This document shows, piece by piece, positions 10,755 through 21,844 of a DNA stretch of 64,000 nucleotides (within the stretch, counting starts at the first letter, position 1; every line of letters starts with the position of its first letter). The notes below the pieces were generated by a model. It searched no databases. It was not told the DNA's origin and saw nothing but the letters and a program-made list of their open reading frames with translations. The stretch comes from Mesorhabditis belari. Lineage: Eukaryota > Nematoda > Chromadorea > Rhabditida > Rhabditidae. The position numbers and the translations under genes were made by a program. The stretch spans positions 62,001-126,000 of the forward strand of contig CAUEEP010000112.1 in the NCBI GenBank assembly GCA_958450365.1. Reading direction: 5' to 3'.

Positions 10755-11402
10755 TTGGAACATCTGAAATGTCGGATACTTTCCCGTGACCGATATCTTT
10801 CATCTCCCCATAGATCTTTTTAATTTTTTGATATTATATTATCGCAGGGATCACCCTTGCTCGTAAAAATGCTTTACGCGTTTTGTTGAGATCGATGGGC
10901 TTAAGTTTTAGAAAACAACGGAGATTACATTGTTGACTAATGAAATTAACGTAAATAAAAGGATTCTTTTCACTTTTGTGTACTTTAACCTGAAAAACAC
11001 TTTCGTGGGAACACTTTCTCTGTGGAAATCCACAGTCGTAAACCTTCTGGCACACAGGCAGTTCATTTACCCAATTTTAAGGTTAAAAGTTATTCCACCA
11101 CAGATTAATTTAAGATTTTGGGTATAGTAAGTATTAAGTATTCTCAGTTAAATGCTAAAGTTAAAGCCAATTTCATGGTAGTAAGCGAATTGCGAATAAC
11201 ATAAAGATTTAGTTGTTTGAGCTGCTTGTTCTCAGCAGACACACCACAGAACAGAGCAGACACACCGCAGACACACCACACTCTCAAAGTTTAAACATGA
11301 TATGTTTCATTTCTCTAATATAACATTTCAAAAAAATTAAAAAGATCTATGGTGAGATGAAAGATATCATGGAAAAGTATCCGAAATTTCATATGTTCCA
11401 AC
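10755..11402. repeat. Foldback repeat with arms of about 80 bp
   Basis: The left arm (10755-10832) and right arm (11328-11402) are inverted copies with about one mismatch in eight; both contain GGATACTTTYCC, GATATCTTTCATCTC and ATAGATCTTTTTAATTTTTT. The 500 bp between hold a short open frame on each strand and a small tandem repeat, with no transposase signature. Probably a non-autonomous element or a duplicated inverted fragment. Confidence 0.5.
11236..11282 (+). repeat. Short tandem repeat GCAGACACACC
   Basis: Three imperfect copies of a 14-17 base unit built on CAGACACACCRCAGA. Confidence 0.6.
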
Positions 11403-11779
11403 CTAATAACATTGTGAGATCTGTGGATCTGCAAGTTTTGATAAGAAGATTTTATTCTATCAACCCATATAGAAAAAACAATTAACTTGACTATAAATAC
11501 GAATTATTTAATTCAATTGTTAATTATAAGAGTACTGTAAATACTTTGAGAGAATAGAAGAAAAACGAGAGACATTTGAATCGAAGAGAATAAAGAAAAA
11601 GCAGTTTTTAGCAAGAAATCCAATCCGAATCTCAAAAAAAACTAGGATTTTGAAGCTGAATACTATCTGAGTTTAAATTGTTGTAATAATAACGGAATAT
11701 GTATGGATCTGGATACGCTAACCATTGAAATACTGAAATTACGATTGAAATAAAGAGCGTAAGAAAGGCCGAACGATTC

Positions 11780-12352
11780 GCAACCGATCATCCCGGCCAA
11801 TTCTGCTTTTTGCATCTCTATCGTCGAGCCGCTTTCCACGGCTTCGAACGACAGCCCTCATACAACTCGGACGCAAAGAAATGGCAATTGCTTTTGTGTA
11901 ACATCATAGGTGTTGCCGGAGCTCGTCATTATTGATAATCCATTCAATAATATTGTAAATCGTTTCGTTGTATCCCACGTTCCCCTCTGAGCGCCCCTCT
12001 GGTTGAATCGTAGGGCTTCGAGAATCTCCATCCAACTTCGCTTTCACATCGACTTCTTTCGACGAGCGCTGCAACATAGATACCACCCATTTGCTTTTCG
12101 AAAGACCAGTACCAATTTGTCGACTCGATCACAACGTACTCGTGCCAGTCTCCAATAAGACCCCAAGTTACCCAAGTTACCCAAGTCCTGAGAGTATGTT
12201 TCCAAATTTTTGCCGTCAGTATTTTCTCATCATTCGTGCCCTCTAACTTGAAAATATTCAACAATTGCTCTTTCCTGTACTCATTTTTAATAGGTCCAGG
12301 ATTGTAGCTGATGTAGAACAAAGTGCTCTTCCACTTTCCACTGGTACTGCCA
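11780..12352 (-). pseudogene. LRAT-like / papain-like family, copy 1 (broken)
   Basis: The large exon begins after an acceptor at 12353-12354 and reads YNPGPIKNEYRKEQLLNIF, then GDWHEYVVIESTNWYWSFEK, the hallmark histidine segment of this five-copy family. The frame is lost twice: just after GGIYV (about 12070) and again where the intact copies have SNCHFFASELYEA. The catalytic-type cysteine motif is therefore out of frame. An inserted WVTWVTW repeat is seen near residue 60. Same orientation and flanks as the intact copy at 38352, so this is one end of the 11.5-20 kb / 38-43.5 kb duplication. Confidence 0.6.
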
Positions 12353-12936
12353 CTGAAATTAAAATGATTGGTTTCTCACAATCGTCTATGGCAATGAATG
12401 TTTATTTTCTGCTTTTTAGCCGTCTTTGAAATTCTAACACCTAAAAAAGATGCACAAAATTGCTTTTTAGCGAACCAAATAAAACACTGCTCATTCTCAT
12501 TTGCTCAAAGAGTTCTCAACATGTAACTTAATAAAATCACAAGCCATAGCCTATCTTTTTTTCGGGATGGCCCATAGAACAATATTTTGTCAATAAGAAG
12601 CATTTTAACCGTTATGCTGACAAAAACTTACGGGCTCATCTCGAGAAAAGAAACAAACGAATGTTTTGACCCTGACGGCGACACCTAAAATAGATGATTG
12701 ACATTGTTATTTAGGTCAAAAAAGAGATCATTTCTGAAGAGAAGGGTGCTTTATGAAAGTGCTGAAAATGAGAAGCAAAATATAGAAAGTTATCAAAAAG
12801 GCTGACTCTGCTAAATGCTAAAAAAACCAAAAATAAAAACTCTATTGGAAATCACAGTCTCTTGCAAAGAAAATGTCAACAGATGCTCCTTCCCTCTTTG
12901 CGATTGTTGCAAAGAGAAGCGAAAAAAAGCCATAGA

Positions 12937-13463
12937 TCTTTCTGTTTAAAGTGTCACATTAAAGAGTACTTTCTTTTGAAACGATCCTCGAATAATCAGT
13001 AAACCTGTGATCCCCTTAAACTTTAAAGCACTGCTAATGTGCTGAAAGACGGACTTGCGGGGCACCCAAGGCAAAGAATCAATAGAGATTGATGCAGTCA
13101 TTTTAAAAAAAGTAGAAAATTCGAAGTAATCGAGCAGAATGTTCTCGCGGAGTTCTCTTCTCTCTTATCACACAGCAAATTTCTTTCGACACAAATCTCA
13201 TTTCTTTCTCTCATTTCAAGCTTCGTAAGAAAAGTGAAGGCTGTGAAGTTAACGTATAAATATTCATTAGATACAGCGGAATATGATCAAAGCTCATGAT
13301 TTTTTTCTTTTTGTAGATTTTTCTGTTTAATGTGTCACATTAAAGAGTACTTTCTTTTTCTTGAAACGATCCTCGAATGACCAGTAAAACCTGTGATCCC
13401 CTTAAACTTTAAAGCACTGCTAATGTACTGAAAGACGGACTCGCGGAGCATCCAAGGCAAAGA
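12937..13463 (+). repeat. Tandem direct duplication of about 145 bp
   Basis: 12937-13078 and 13316-13463 share about nine bases in ten, from TTTTCTGTTTAAAGTGTCACA to the GGCAAAGAA end. One copy only is present in the paralogous segment (about 39557-39705). The bases between contain a fragment also found near 30030 and 32500 on the other strand. Confidence 0.55.
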
Positions 13464-13720
13464 AGGACAAGTGGGGCTCTCATCACTTGGAGTCTCCCCT
13501 TCCCCTTTCATTCATTGTGAATCGATTCGTTTTGTTGTACTACTGTAAACAAAGGTACACATCTTCCGGGTCTATGCAACTGTCATTTCTCAAGGGACTC
13601 TCCTCTAATACGTTGGAGGAGTTGGGTCGGGCTGTCGGGTTGTTAGAGATGGCAGGATATCAAAAGAGATACACCGTTTTTAGCTTAACCCAAATTCTAG
13701 TCCATACTCGTTTACTCCTA

Positions 13721-15019
13721 CCGTAAATACTGTAATTGGACCCCATGGGGTACTATTTCCCTCCCCCCCCCCTCCCCCTCCCCCTCTAGGGTGGGGTACT
13801 ATTAGAGGGTGGGGCACTATTAGAGGGTGGGTTACTATTTTACACCACTATTCGAGTTACCAAATCAGGATACATCCAAATAATCGGTTTAAAAGCAAAC
13901 TTTTTCTTTAGTTTTTATTGGTTTCAGCCATTTGAAAATTTAACAGCAAAACGAAACAAAAAACAACTAACAAGCGAAATCAATAGTCAGTCATCACTCA
14001 ATGAATTCATCGTTTTCTTGATCATCAATTCCTCGATGTCCCTGAAATCCCGTCGATGCGAGCGGCTCCAAGAGGTCCTCAATTTCTGTCTCTGTCCGAG
14101 CATTTCTCATCGCCTGTATAATAGATTAAAGATAAGTCCCCCGAAAGAGCGTTACAAGTATTCCGCCGTGATCTCATTATCGAAGCACTTGCTTTTCTTC
14201 CTTTCCAACAGAGCTTCGATTGGAACTTTGTCTCGATTTTTTTCGTTCATCGTTTTTCGATGCACCACGACAAAAGGGCGCAACTTTTTCCCATCGGAAC
14301 GAGCAGTGAGCATCACGGATATACTCATCTTGTCATAGCCGCGGGTGAGAACACCAACTTCTTTGGCTCCAACCGCTTCGATGCACTTGGTTCGGAAGCA
14401 TCCAGCCAAGCCGCCGTCTCATCGCAAGCAACAATGTGCTTGTCTTCTTTGATTGTCTTGTTCAGCCTCAGAATGTGCTCGATAATAGCCTTCTCAAATT
14501 CGCTCGGCAGCTTTTGACAAGTTGTTGTTGGTGCCCTCAAAGAAAATTGGTGGCGCCTCAAGAACGACTCCATCCAGCCATGGCTTCTTTTGAAAGAAAT
14601 TTCAGCTTTTTTTGAATCGATTAGCTGCTTCATTCCAGATAATCACTCGGGTCACTCGTTTCTTCTCGGCTCGACGATCCCGTATCCATTCAGCCAAACC
14701 CATATCAATCCCCTCCGAGTTCAAGTCTTCTAAGTGGGTCAATCTTTATGATTTTGGTGTTACTTTGTTGCACTTGTTGAGATCTACAATCATAAAGATT
14801 GGTCCACTTAGAAGAAAGTTATGGCGAGCTGCGCAAAAAATTTGGCGCAAAGTAGCCACCCCAGATTTAAAAACAACAAATTTATGGAATAAATTAAAAA
14901 TACAAACGATTTCTGAAAATACCTGAAAATTTTCCGCTTTAAAAGCGTTGTTTGTAATTACGCGTCAGGTGGGGGTGGGGTACTATTAGAGGGGAGGGAT
15001 CCAATTACAGTACTTATGG
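13721..15019 (-). mobile_element. pogo/Tigger-like DNA transposon with intact ends
   Basis: Bounded by TA on both sides (13719-13720 and 15020-15021) and by terminal inverted repeats of about 23 bp, CCRTAARTACTGTAATTGGA, with three mismatches. The empty site is preserved in the paralog: sequence 13711-13720 joined to 15022 onward matches about 39944-39965 with a single TA. Next to each end is a G/C-skewed block with GGGGTACTATTAGAGGG repeats. A broken DDE-type transposase fills the middle. At 1.3 kb it is shorter than full pogo/Tigger elements. Confidence 0.85.
13994..14720 (-). pseudogene. pogo/Tigger (DDE_1) transposase, frameshifted and internally deleted
   Basis: Reading right to left: EWIRDRRAEKKRVTRVIIW; a shift; HGWMESFLRRHQFSLRAPTT (HTH_Tnp_Tc5-type DNA-binding domain); ACDETAAWLD, which holds the first catalytic aspartate; a shift near 14400 into KEVGVLTRGYDKMSISVMLT and SDGKKLRPFVVV (DDE_1 core). 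The frame then stops at 14152 and a later frame gives an acidic tail, ARTETEIEDLLEP, ending at 13994. The part with the second and third catalytic residues is missing, so it encodes no working transposase. Confidence 0.75.
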
Positions 15020-15333
15020 TAGGAACAAGCAAAACCGTAAAAAAACCCAAGAATCTGCAATTCGCAAAGATCAAAAACACTTTGACTAAATCCTCCCAAA
15101 GGTTTACTTTACAAGTTGAGTGAGAATTTTTCAATCAATCATTTTTCAACAAAAGTTCATCAACAATTATCAAGACAATTTCATCAACAATTTCCCAAAT
15201 CACTTGATTTTCGTGTTATCTCAACAAGTGATCTGGAAAGCTAGAGAGTGGCTTTTATTTTTTTCGGCTGAGGATAACAGGGTGAGGGTGAGGATAACAA
15301 AACTTTATTTAAAACTAATAAACAACAAACAAT

Positions 15334-16516
15334 TCAACAACGGTGGAAAGATTCGACAAAATGAAGGAAGCAGAATATATTCAGACAATAAGCACAACGA
15401 ATGTACGGCATATTATCGCAATTTATCTTATTACATGCACCAATCAAATCTCCTGGGCAGCAAAAAGTTGCTGGTGTCACATAATGAGGAAGTACATCAT
15501 CAATATAATGAACGCTTTTCCAGGCTTCGAGCATACATGGGACAAAACGTGGCGCCCGGAACTGGTGGTAGATCTGACTGATCATCTTTAGGATAGAATC
15601 GCGTTGGCTCACTTGGAAGTCGATTTTGGAGACAATGACTGTGCGGTCAACTTTTTCACAAAGGACTTGAAGAGCCGGAAGAAATGAACATCCAACGGTT
15701 GAATCTGCGACGTCGCTCCAGGTGGAATGTGTTTCAAAATGAGCTCCTTGCCAGCTGGGACCGTTGCTTGAATAGAGGCTTGATCACGAAATGAAGTCCA
15801 GGAGTCGACGAGAAGCATCAGGTTTAGATGGCATAGGTGGACAGCAGACGATATCCCGGAACCACTTGAGCATCAGCTCCTTGGTCATGATATGGGACTT
15901 GGCTGCCTCCACCATCAAGTTGTCGGTTTGAAAGATCCCTCGTTGTGGAAAAACGACTATCTTTCTTCTGCATCACGATAAAGAGTTTGTCACCGAGTCG
16001 TCCATCCGCGTAGATCAGGGGCATCAAGGTCAACGAGGGAGATGTTGCCGACACACTTTGAACGACGCGGGATGACTTTCTTCTTCATGGTAGGCTAGGG
16101 ATCGAGATGAGAGCTGTTCTTCCCAAAAAGCCTGATTGATCGGCATTGGCAAGACAGGAGCGTGGGACGACGTTTGCTTGAAGGTCGGCCCTCACATTAT
16201 TCACAAAGTTGTTGGCCTCACCTTCTATGTCCGCCTTTGCCCGGAAGTTCTTGATCGATGTCCAGTTGGTAACGCGGCGGGAGACGATTCCAGCAATCCT
16301 CTTGAAGTTGTTGATCCATTGTGGTGATGCTTTGAACGTGGACACCAAAGAATAGTCTCTGTTCAAACGCAAAGCAGCCACTCTGATGTCGATGTCGTGA
16401 AGTTCATGGCCTTCTTGGAATCGTACTTGAACTTCTTGTTTAGCAGCTCGATCAATCGTCTTCGATTTATTGCCAAGCATGTTGCGTTCTTTCGTCTTGA
16501 TAACTTTTCTTTGCAC
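15334..16516 (-). pseudogene. Tc5-like transposase, broken
   Basis: From the N-terminus (16516): a basic region; then FKASPQWINNFKRIAGIVSR (HTH of Tc5/CENP-B type, around residues 60-80); NADQSGF (first acidic catalytic site); stop near 16085. Further frames give SATSPSLTLMPLIYADGRLG, LLLVDSWTSFRDQASI and HIPPGATSQIQPLDVHFFRL (DDE core), then a C-terminal piece with CCPGDLIGAC, CDNMPYIRCAYCLNIFCFLH. This Cys/His-rich end matches the Tc5 transposase C-terminal domain (Pfam Transp_Tc5_C). At least three frame changes; no working protein. Confidence 0.75.
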
Positions 16517-17207
16517 CTCCGAAAATGTTCAAAAACAAAAGCTTTTCAAAATTTCTCAAAAGCCATTTTGTTGAGAAAAGATGTATCTTTCGAATGATAC
16601 AAACTGGATCTCATTTTGTTCAGCCATCATTATTGAAAATCCACTTTGTCCAAATATTTCGGTTATTTATGTTACACTCTAATATATAGGTTCCTGGGTA
16701 TAAACGGATGTGGACTAGAATTTGGGCTAAGTTAAAGAGAGTGGATCCCTTTGATATCCCGCCATCTCTAACACCCCGACAACCCAACTCAACTCCTCCA
16801 ACGTATTAGAGGGGAGTCCCTGTGAAATGACCGACCTGTACTGCAGTTGCATAGACCCGGAAGATACGTATCTTTATTTACAGTAATACAATAAGATGAA
16901 TAGATTAGAAATGAGTATAAGGGAAGGGGGGACTCCTAAAGAGAGTCCCATTCGTCCTCCTAGGCAATCCTAAGGACCGTCCCTTCTCGGCGATGAAAGG
17001 GATAAGCACAGGGGAGATCACATTTACAAAAAGAATAGACAAATCATTCAACAATAAATAATAGTGACTAAAATACCAGTTTGGCGCGGAGCTGAATAGT
17101 TTAAAGACAAAATCAAAGAATTATTTTATTTTGTAAAGGTCTGCGTGATGCCCTTTTGCGGCTCTTTCTTTTCTTCTGTAAAGACAAAAACAGTGATGAT
17201 GCTAAAA

Positions 17208-18735
17208 TATTCATTTTCCTAGAAAATCATCTATCAAACCTTGGCAAAAGCAGGAAGAAAAGTCCGGGATTAATCCGATTGTTATCTCATCGACGAGCCC
17301 ACTGATTGAATGGCCGTAAAGTTGGAGGGATAAACAAGATAGAAAAGACGATAAAAAATAGTTGGTGAGGGCAGTGATCGAGCTGGCAAGCATCTGGTTT
17401 AAAATTTGAAATTGTTATTTAAACGTTTGATTACTTGAACCATCAGTAGTCGATCCGTACGTGTAGCTTTGCTGTCTTGCCTCAACTGCAATTCTTGCGT
17501 AAATTCTTGTGTTAAAGGTGTTTTTAAAAAATCTAATTTCAGTTAAGAAATAGAATTGGTTTTGGACATGTATTTTAAAACCGAACATTTTCAAATCCTA
17601 TTCAAGTTTTGAGAAACCCAGAGACCCATCTTATTACCATAGATTATTTTGACAAACCTTTCGGATCTTCCTAGTAGTCACTAAATTCATGGTAAACATG
17701 AAAATGAGAGAACAGGAGCCGAATCATTATTTAAAATATAAGCAACGTCATAGTAATCAAGACCCAAAAGAGATAAATAACAGATTCAGTTGAGTGAGTC
17801 CGATTCGCAACAGAAATGGAAGAATAAGTTGGGCAAGTGGCCATTTCAGAGTGTATTGATAGAGTAGAAACCATTGAAAAACATGCGAAGAAACGGCTGC
17901 GAAGTTTAAAAGGTAAGTTATGAGTTTTAAGACCAATACCTGATTGAAATCAACAATTGACAGTAAAGAGCAATATCCAACAAGGGATAGTCAAAACCGA
18001 TAAATCCTGAGACTGATGAGACAATCTTGGCGAACTTTTTCGAGCATCTGATAATGTTGCTATTGCTTAAGTCTTATTAAGGGACTTACTTCAATCTTCT
18101 CAACTCCATATTGCAAAATGTGAGTAAAAGAGTTACAAGCGAGTACGCGAACAAGCAAAGATTCTCGGCAGTTATTAGCAGGCTGTAATGTTTAGATACA
18201 TATACATAATGATACATAAAAGGTAGTTCAGGAAAGTTCAGGCCAAAACGATCCAAATCAAAGTTTGAAGCTTGATTTGAAGCTTAAAATCTGGCCTTTA
18301 AAAGTGTTGATCCTTGTCTTGTTTGGCAGAGTTCAGGATAAAGTCTGGCTTCTGGCGGATTCAGGGATACCAGGTTTACAGCAAAACCGGTCTAGTCTTG
18401 GACTTGCCTGGTCTGGTTCAGCTTTGGCTTAAAAGTTATGATAGAAATTTGGCAATTTATACAATAAGTCTATGGTTTAGTGATGTCAGCAATGCAAAAT
18501 GTGACAAACCGAATCGGCAGCGAGAGTTTATTGTTTAATATGGCAACTAAAGCGGCAAATAGAGTGATGAAACAGCTCAATAACAAAATCTAAAATTTCC
18601 ATTTACTTTCTTCAAACTGACACTTACAACGAGGTCGGTCCACTGAATGATCGGCTCTAATTGGGCAGACAATTCCCAGTCAAAGTAAAGCGGAGCTTCA
18701 CATAATAAATGCTCACTTCCGATGCTGCCAGCCAT
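17208..18735 (-). CDS. Seven-transmembrane receptor-like gene, copy A
   Basis: Exon 1 (18628-18735) starts MAGSIGSEHLLCEAPLYF and ends WTDLV at a GTAAGT donor in phase 0. Exon 2 (18090-18182) is 31 codons, phase 0 on both sides. Later candidate exons near 17990-18060, 17820-17930, 17640-17720 and 17208-17395 are rich in L, I, F and S and could supply helices, but more than one frame stays open in each and I could not fix the joins. Length and composition suit a nematode chemoreceptor; the family is not named. A closely similar copy lies at 40681-42195. Introns end in TTTCAG or TACAG. Confidence 0.35.
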
Positions 18736-18899
18736 TTATAACCAACTAAAACCAATCTCTTCAAGGGGATTTTCGAGAAAATCTCTTTATTCAAGAAATT
18801 TCTAATATTTCTAACCTGTGAGAATTGCTGTAGCGATGAAAATGATCACAAGAGGGTAAAGGTTTTTCATAGATTCATTGGATAGATTTGAAGCTTCTG

Positions 18900-19797
18900 G
18901 AAGCAAGCAATTTGCTTCATTGAAATGGAAAATTTTTGTCTAACGCTAGCTTGGATCACTTTGAGGGCATGATTTTTGCTCGACTATCGAAAAAAACAAA
19001 TAATTAAACAAAAGTCAGAAGATGGTAAATTGTAACCTATAGGTGTTTTTAGTCCAAGGACAGATTCTATAGGCAAGTGCGTTGAAAAACCAACTAATTG
19101 GGCATGCTTAGTTATTGGTTATTTCAAAAGAATAATCTGTAGACTTACGTAGAAGTACAGAAGTCAATTTGTCTCCTTAGGCAAGTAAGCAGAGTGTGCT
19201 CTTTGTTAATGAGTTTTCTAAAAGGTGGATAAACTGGAAAGTTACCACAGCCTCTTTTGGAGTTATTCTATCGTAACTTCGATCTATTTGTTTATGATTC
19301 CATCCAATGGAATCGAATGAATAGAATAAGATCAAAGAAGAAACATAATCTGAAGGAAAGCTTATGGTAGTTGATTTTGATTGACAGTACTGTGCTTTTG
19401 TTTTAACTATAAACACGGCTGCTTTGCTGCCTAATGAAAAAGCTTACACGGAGTCAAACCCTGCGCGAGTGAGGGGCAAGTGAATACAAGCTCAATTAGC
19501 ACAACCAAGAAAACGACTGCAATAACTAACACCTGGTTCCGATAAAGATTCGTACCAATAATAAGTCAAAAATTTTGGGTAAATAAAGCGTAAGCCAAAG
19601 CTAAACCAAGACTTTAATACACAATTTAGTTTGACCTCATTGAACTAGCTGTCAATTCTTTGGGTTAGGGCATCATTGTTCTAAAAAACGAAAACGTCAA
19701 TACAAACTGGATTTTAAGATGCTTTGCTGGTTCTGTGTTGAGATTTTGGGCAAATAGGATAGTTAAAACAGCTTGCACAAAAATGCAATCCATATTT
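18900..19797. other. Stretch without a supported gene
   Basis: Present in both duplicated segments (about 42360-43278) with many substitutions. No exon with consistent frames was found; it may hold introns and 5' exons of the ShK-like gene. Confidence 0.3.
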
Positions 19798-19800
19798 CAG

Positions 19801-20006
19801 TGGTTCGACTGGGGGTACTAACTTCGGCGCATCGACGGCTTATATAACGGCCAACAAGAAAGACTATTGCTCGAAGATGTGCGGATTTTCCTCGTGCACC
19901 GATAATGTCAAGTAAGTGTCAAGTTATCCTGAGTAATTCTAGAATTCCTTGATGTAAATACGATTTTAATTCCAGTTGCCCAATCACTGATTTCGGGATT
20001 CGATAA
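19801..20006 (+). CDS. C-terminal exons of a ShK-like secreted protein
   Basis: Exon 19801-19911 follows TTTCAG and reads TGGTNFGASTAYITANKK then DYCSKMCGFSSCTDN; exon 19976-20006 completes NCPITDFGIR and stop. The DYCxxxC-x3-SCTDN pattern is the end of a ShKT domain, a cysteine module found in many nematode secreted proteins. The 5' exons were not found. AATAAA at 20059-20064 fits the 3' end. In the paralogous segment the exon is cut off after its first few codons (43279-43300), so that copy is dead. Confidence 0.5.
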
Positions 20007-20058
20007 GATTTTCAATCATCTCTGACTTTTTTTGTAAAACAAAGTTCTTTTTGAAATG

Positions 20059-20064
20059 AATAAA
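20059..20064 (+). terminator. Polyadenylation signal
   Basis: AATAAA 53 bases after the stop of the ShK-like gene; conserved in the second copy near 43357. Confidence 0.5.
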
Positions 20065-20416
20065 AGTGTCTTTGAGGCAGTCGTGGATGTAAAATGTATT
20101 TCTCATTATTGCCGAACAAACAAACACCTCGAAACTAATGCAATTTGAAAAAAAAATTGCGACAATGAAGTAAAGTTAGAAACTATAACTACCATTTCTT
20201 TGTTTCTTTCAAAAAAGCACTTTCTTTTTCGTTTCTTTTAGGCATTTCGTTTCGCAATAGAATCACCAAGACGGGATTTTCAATCCGAAAGGAAAATCGA
20301 TCTGCAAAGATAAGCCTTTAGTTTTTTTTGTAATAAACATTCATTACTTGCGAAGATTTCGTTTTATTTAAATATTACAAAACTAAATATTTTCGCTAAA
20401 ACGAATCTAATAAAAT

Positions 20417-21832
20417 ATGGACGATGAAATCGATGTGACTCAAGGTTGGAACTCATCGGCGCTGGTGGTTTCTCGAAAGTGTACCGATTAAAGAAATTAA
20501 ATAAGTAAGTATATTCTTGATTTCAAATCCGAATACTTTGTAGTTCTTTTGCTGTAAAATACGTTTGGTGTGGAAAACGAGAGACAAATCGAGAATTATC
20601 GGAGAGAATGTGAAGAGTTGGAGAGGAAAAGACATCCAAATATTGTGAATTTCATCCGAACACACCAAAGGAGTCAACAAGAAAGGGGAATTGTGACCGA
20701 GTATTGCGAGAAGGGAACTCCTGTGAGATGGTAAGTTTGTTGGAAAGTTGTAGGGGAGACTGTTAGAAATTTCATTTATTTTGATTCAAATGTTCGATTA
20801 ATTTGGTAAATCTTATTTTAAAACAGTTTAAAACCTAATCCTACAATGTTTTTCTTGTTCAATCAATCTAATCTTTTTAAGTAAACCTTTTAGTCATGTT
20901 TGACAAAAGGTTAATCTACTCAATCAATACAATCATTTGGTGGGCTGAGGGACTATTCGATGCACTCGTTTTCCTTTCGAGTGAAAAACACAATTCATGC
21001 AGATATCAAACCAGAAAAGTTGTTGATTAAGATCTTCCCATAATTAAATAGTTTAGTGTCTTTGTTACCAAAGATTTTATTGGTAAAGCTGGGTGATTTT
21101 GGGACAGCGAGGATGTTGGAGGTGACAAGGGAAAAGACGGAAATGGTAATCTACGCAGCGATACGCGAGTCCACCAGTGAGACGAGGGGATGACTGGTTT
21201 CCAGGAGATTTTACCATGGTTTGTTTCATTAGTTAAAGAGAATCATTAGAAATGAATTATAACTGAAACCAAAATCAAAAAAGTGTTTGATAAGTTTTCC
21301 ATTTTCCATTTTCAGATGTCCTCACGAAATGATGTTTATAGTTTGGGCTTGGTCATTTGGGAGTTAGTGGAAAGGAAGTAAAGTTTCAAAGGTTTACTTA
21401 ACTTAACAATTCAATTTTAGAGTAGTTCTTGGAGAATTTGGAGCATTCGGTGCGTTCTCTCATTTAACTTTCTGGTCAATGGTTTTTTCAAAGAAGTTTG
21501 AGAAAATCGGTTCACCATCGTGTCCACTGTGAATTGCAAGGAATTACTGACAGGTTGGCTACTTTTCTGACACAATCGTAATTCAATTAAGGTGTATTGA
21601 TTTCGACTATCAAAAGCGGAAAAAAGCTGAGAATGTGAGGGATGAGCTGAAGGAATTGAAAGCGGTGAGTTGAAAGTTTTTACGATAAATTCTTGAAAGT
21701 TTTCAGTCGAACTCAACACTGAATACTTTTGATCGACCACTGGAGGAATCCGAGCAAAAGAACTCATTCGACCGATTGGTTTTGACGGAACGGATCAGAG
21801 AATTTCTGTTTATAGAAGCGAATTTTCCTTGA
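20417..21832 (+). CDS. Protein kinase 1, copy A (divergent, frameshifted)
   Basis: Kinase motifs appear in order: ELIGAGGFSKVYRL (glycine loop, exon to 20504); SFAVKYVW (Lys of subdomain II, exon from 20544); RKRHPNIVNF; GIVTEYCEKG (hinge); IHADIKPEKLLIK (catalytic loop, about 21000); LGDFGTARMLE (DFG, exon from 21074); DVYSLGLVIWELVE (subdomain IX, exon 21316-21379); CIDFDYQKRKKAENVRDELK (exon from 21592); a tail exon 21707-21832. Frame breaks occur between the ATG and the glycine loop, after KYVW, and after the DFG segment. The catalytic loop reads HAD, not HRD, and PEK, not PEN, so even a repaired protein may have weak or no activity. First gene of the cassette; gene X follows at once. Confidence 0.55.
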
Positions 21833-21844
21833 ACAATATGTCGG

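Larger units (their letters stand above)
13467..16963 (-). mobile_element. Tc5-like DNA transposon with long terminal inverted repeats
   Basis: Two inverted copies of about 250 bp, 13480-13718 and 16694-16950, face each other around a Tc5-type transposase remnant. Both contain CTCTAATACGTTGGAGGAGT, GGTYGTCGGG.TGTTAGAGATGGC and TTCCGGGTCTATGCAACTG. Long inverted termini are known for Tc4/Tc5 elements in nematodes, so I read them as the element's ends; this is inference, and the exact ends and target site are not fixed. A pogo/Tigger element (13721-15019) is nested just inside the left arm. The paralogous segment keeps only the left arm and about 250 bp beyond it. Confidence 0.55.

Noticed and set aside
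11236..11282. Possible CRISPR-like array
   Set aside because: Only three imperfect units without spacers, in a eukaryotic context.
14018..14517. Plus-strand frames in the pogo element
   Set aside because: Shadows of the minus-strand transposase, which carries the recognisable DDE_1 motifs.
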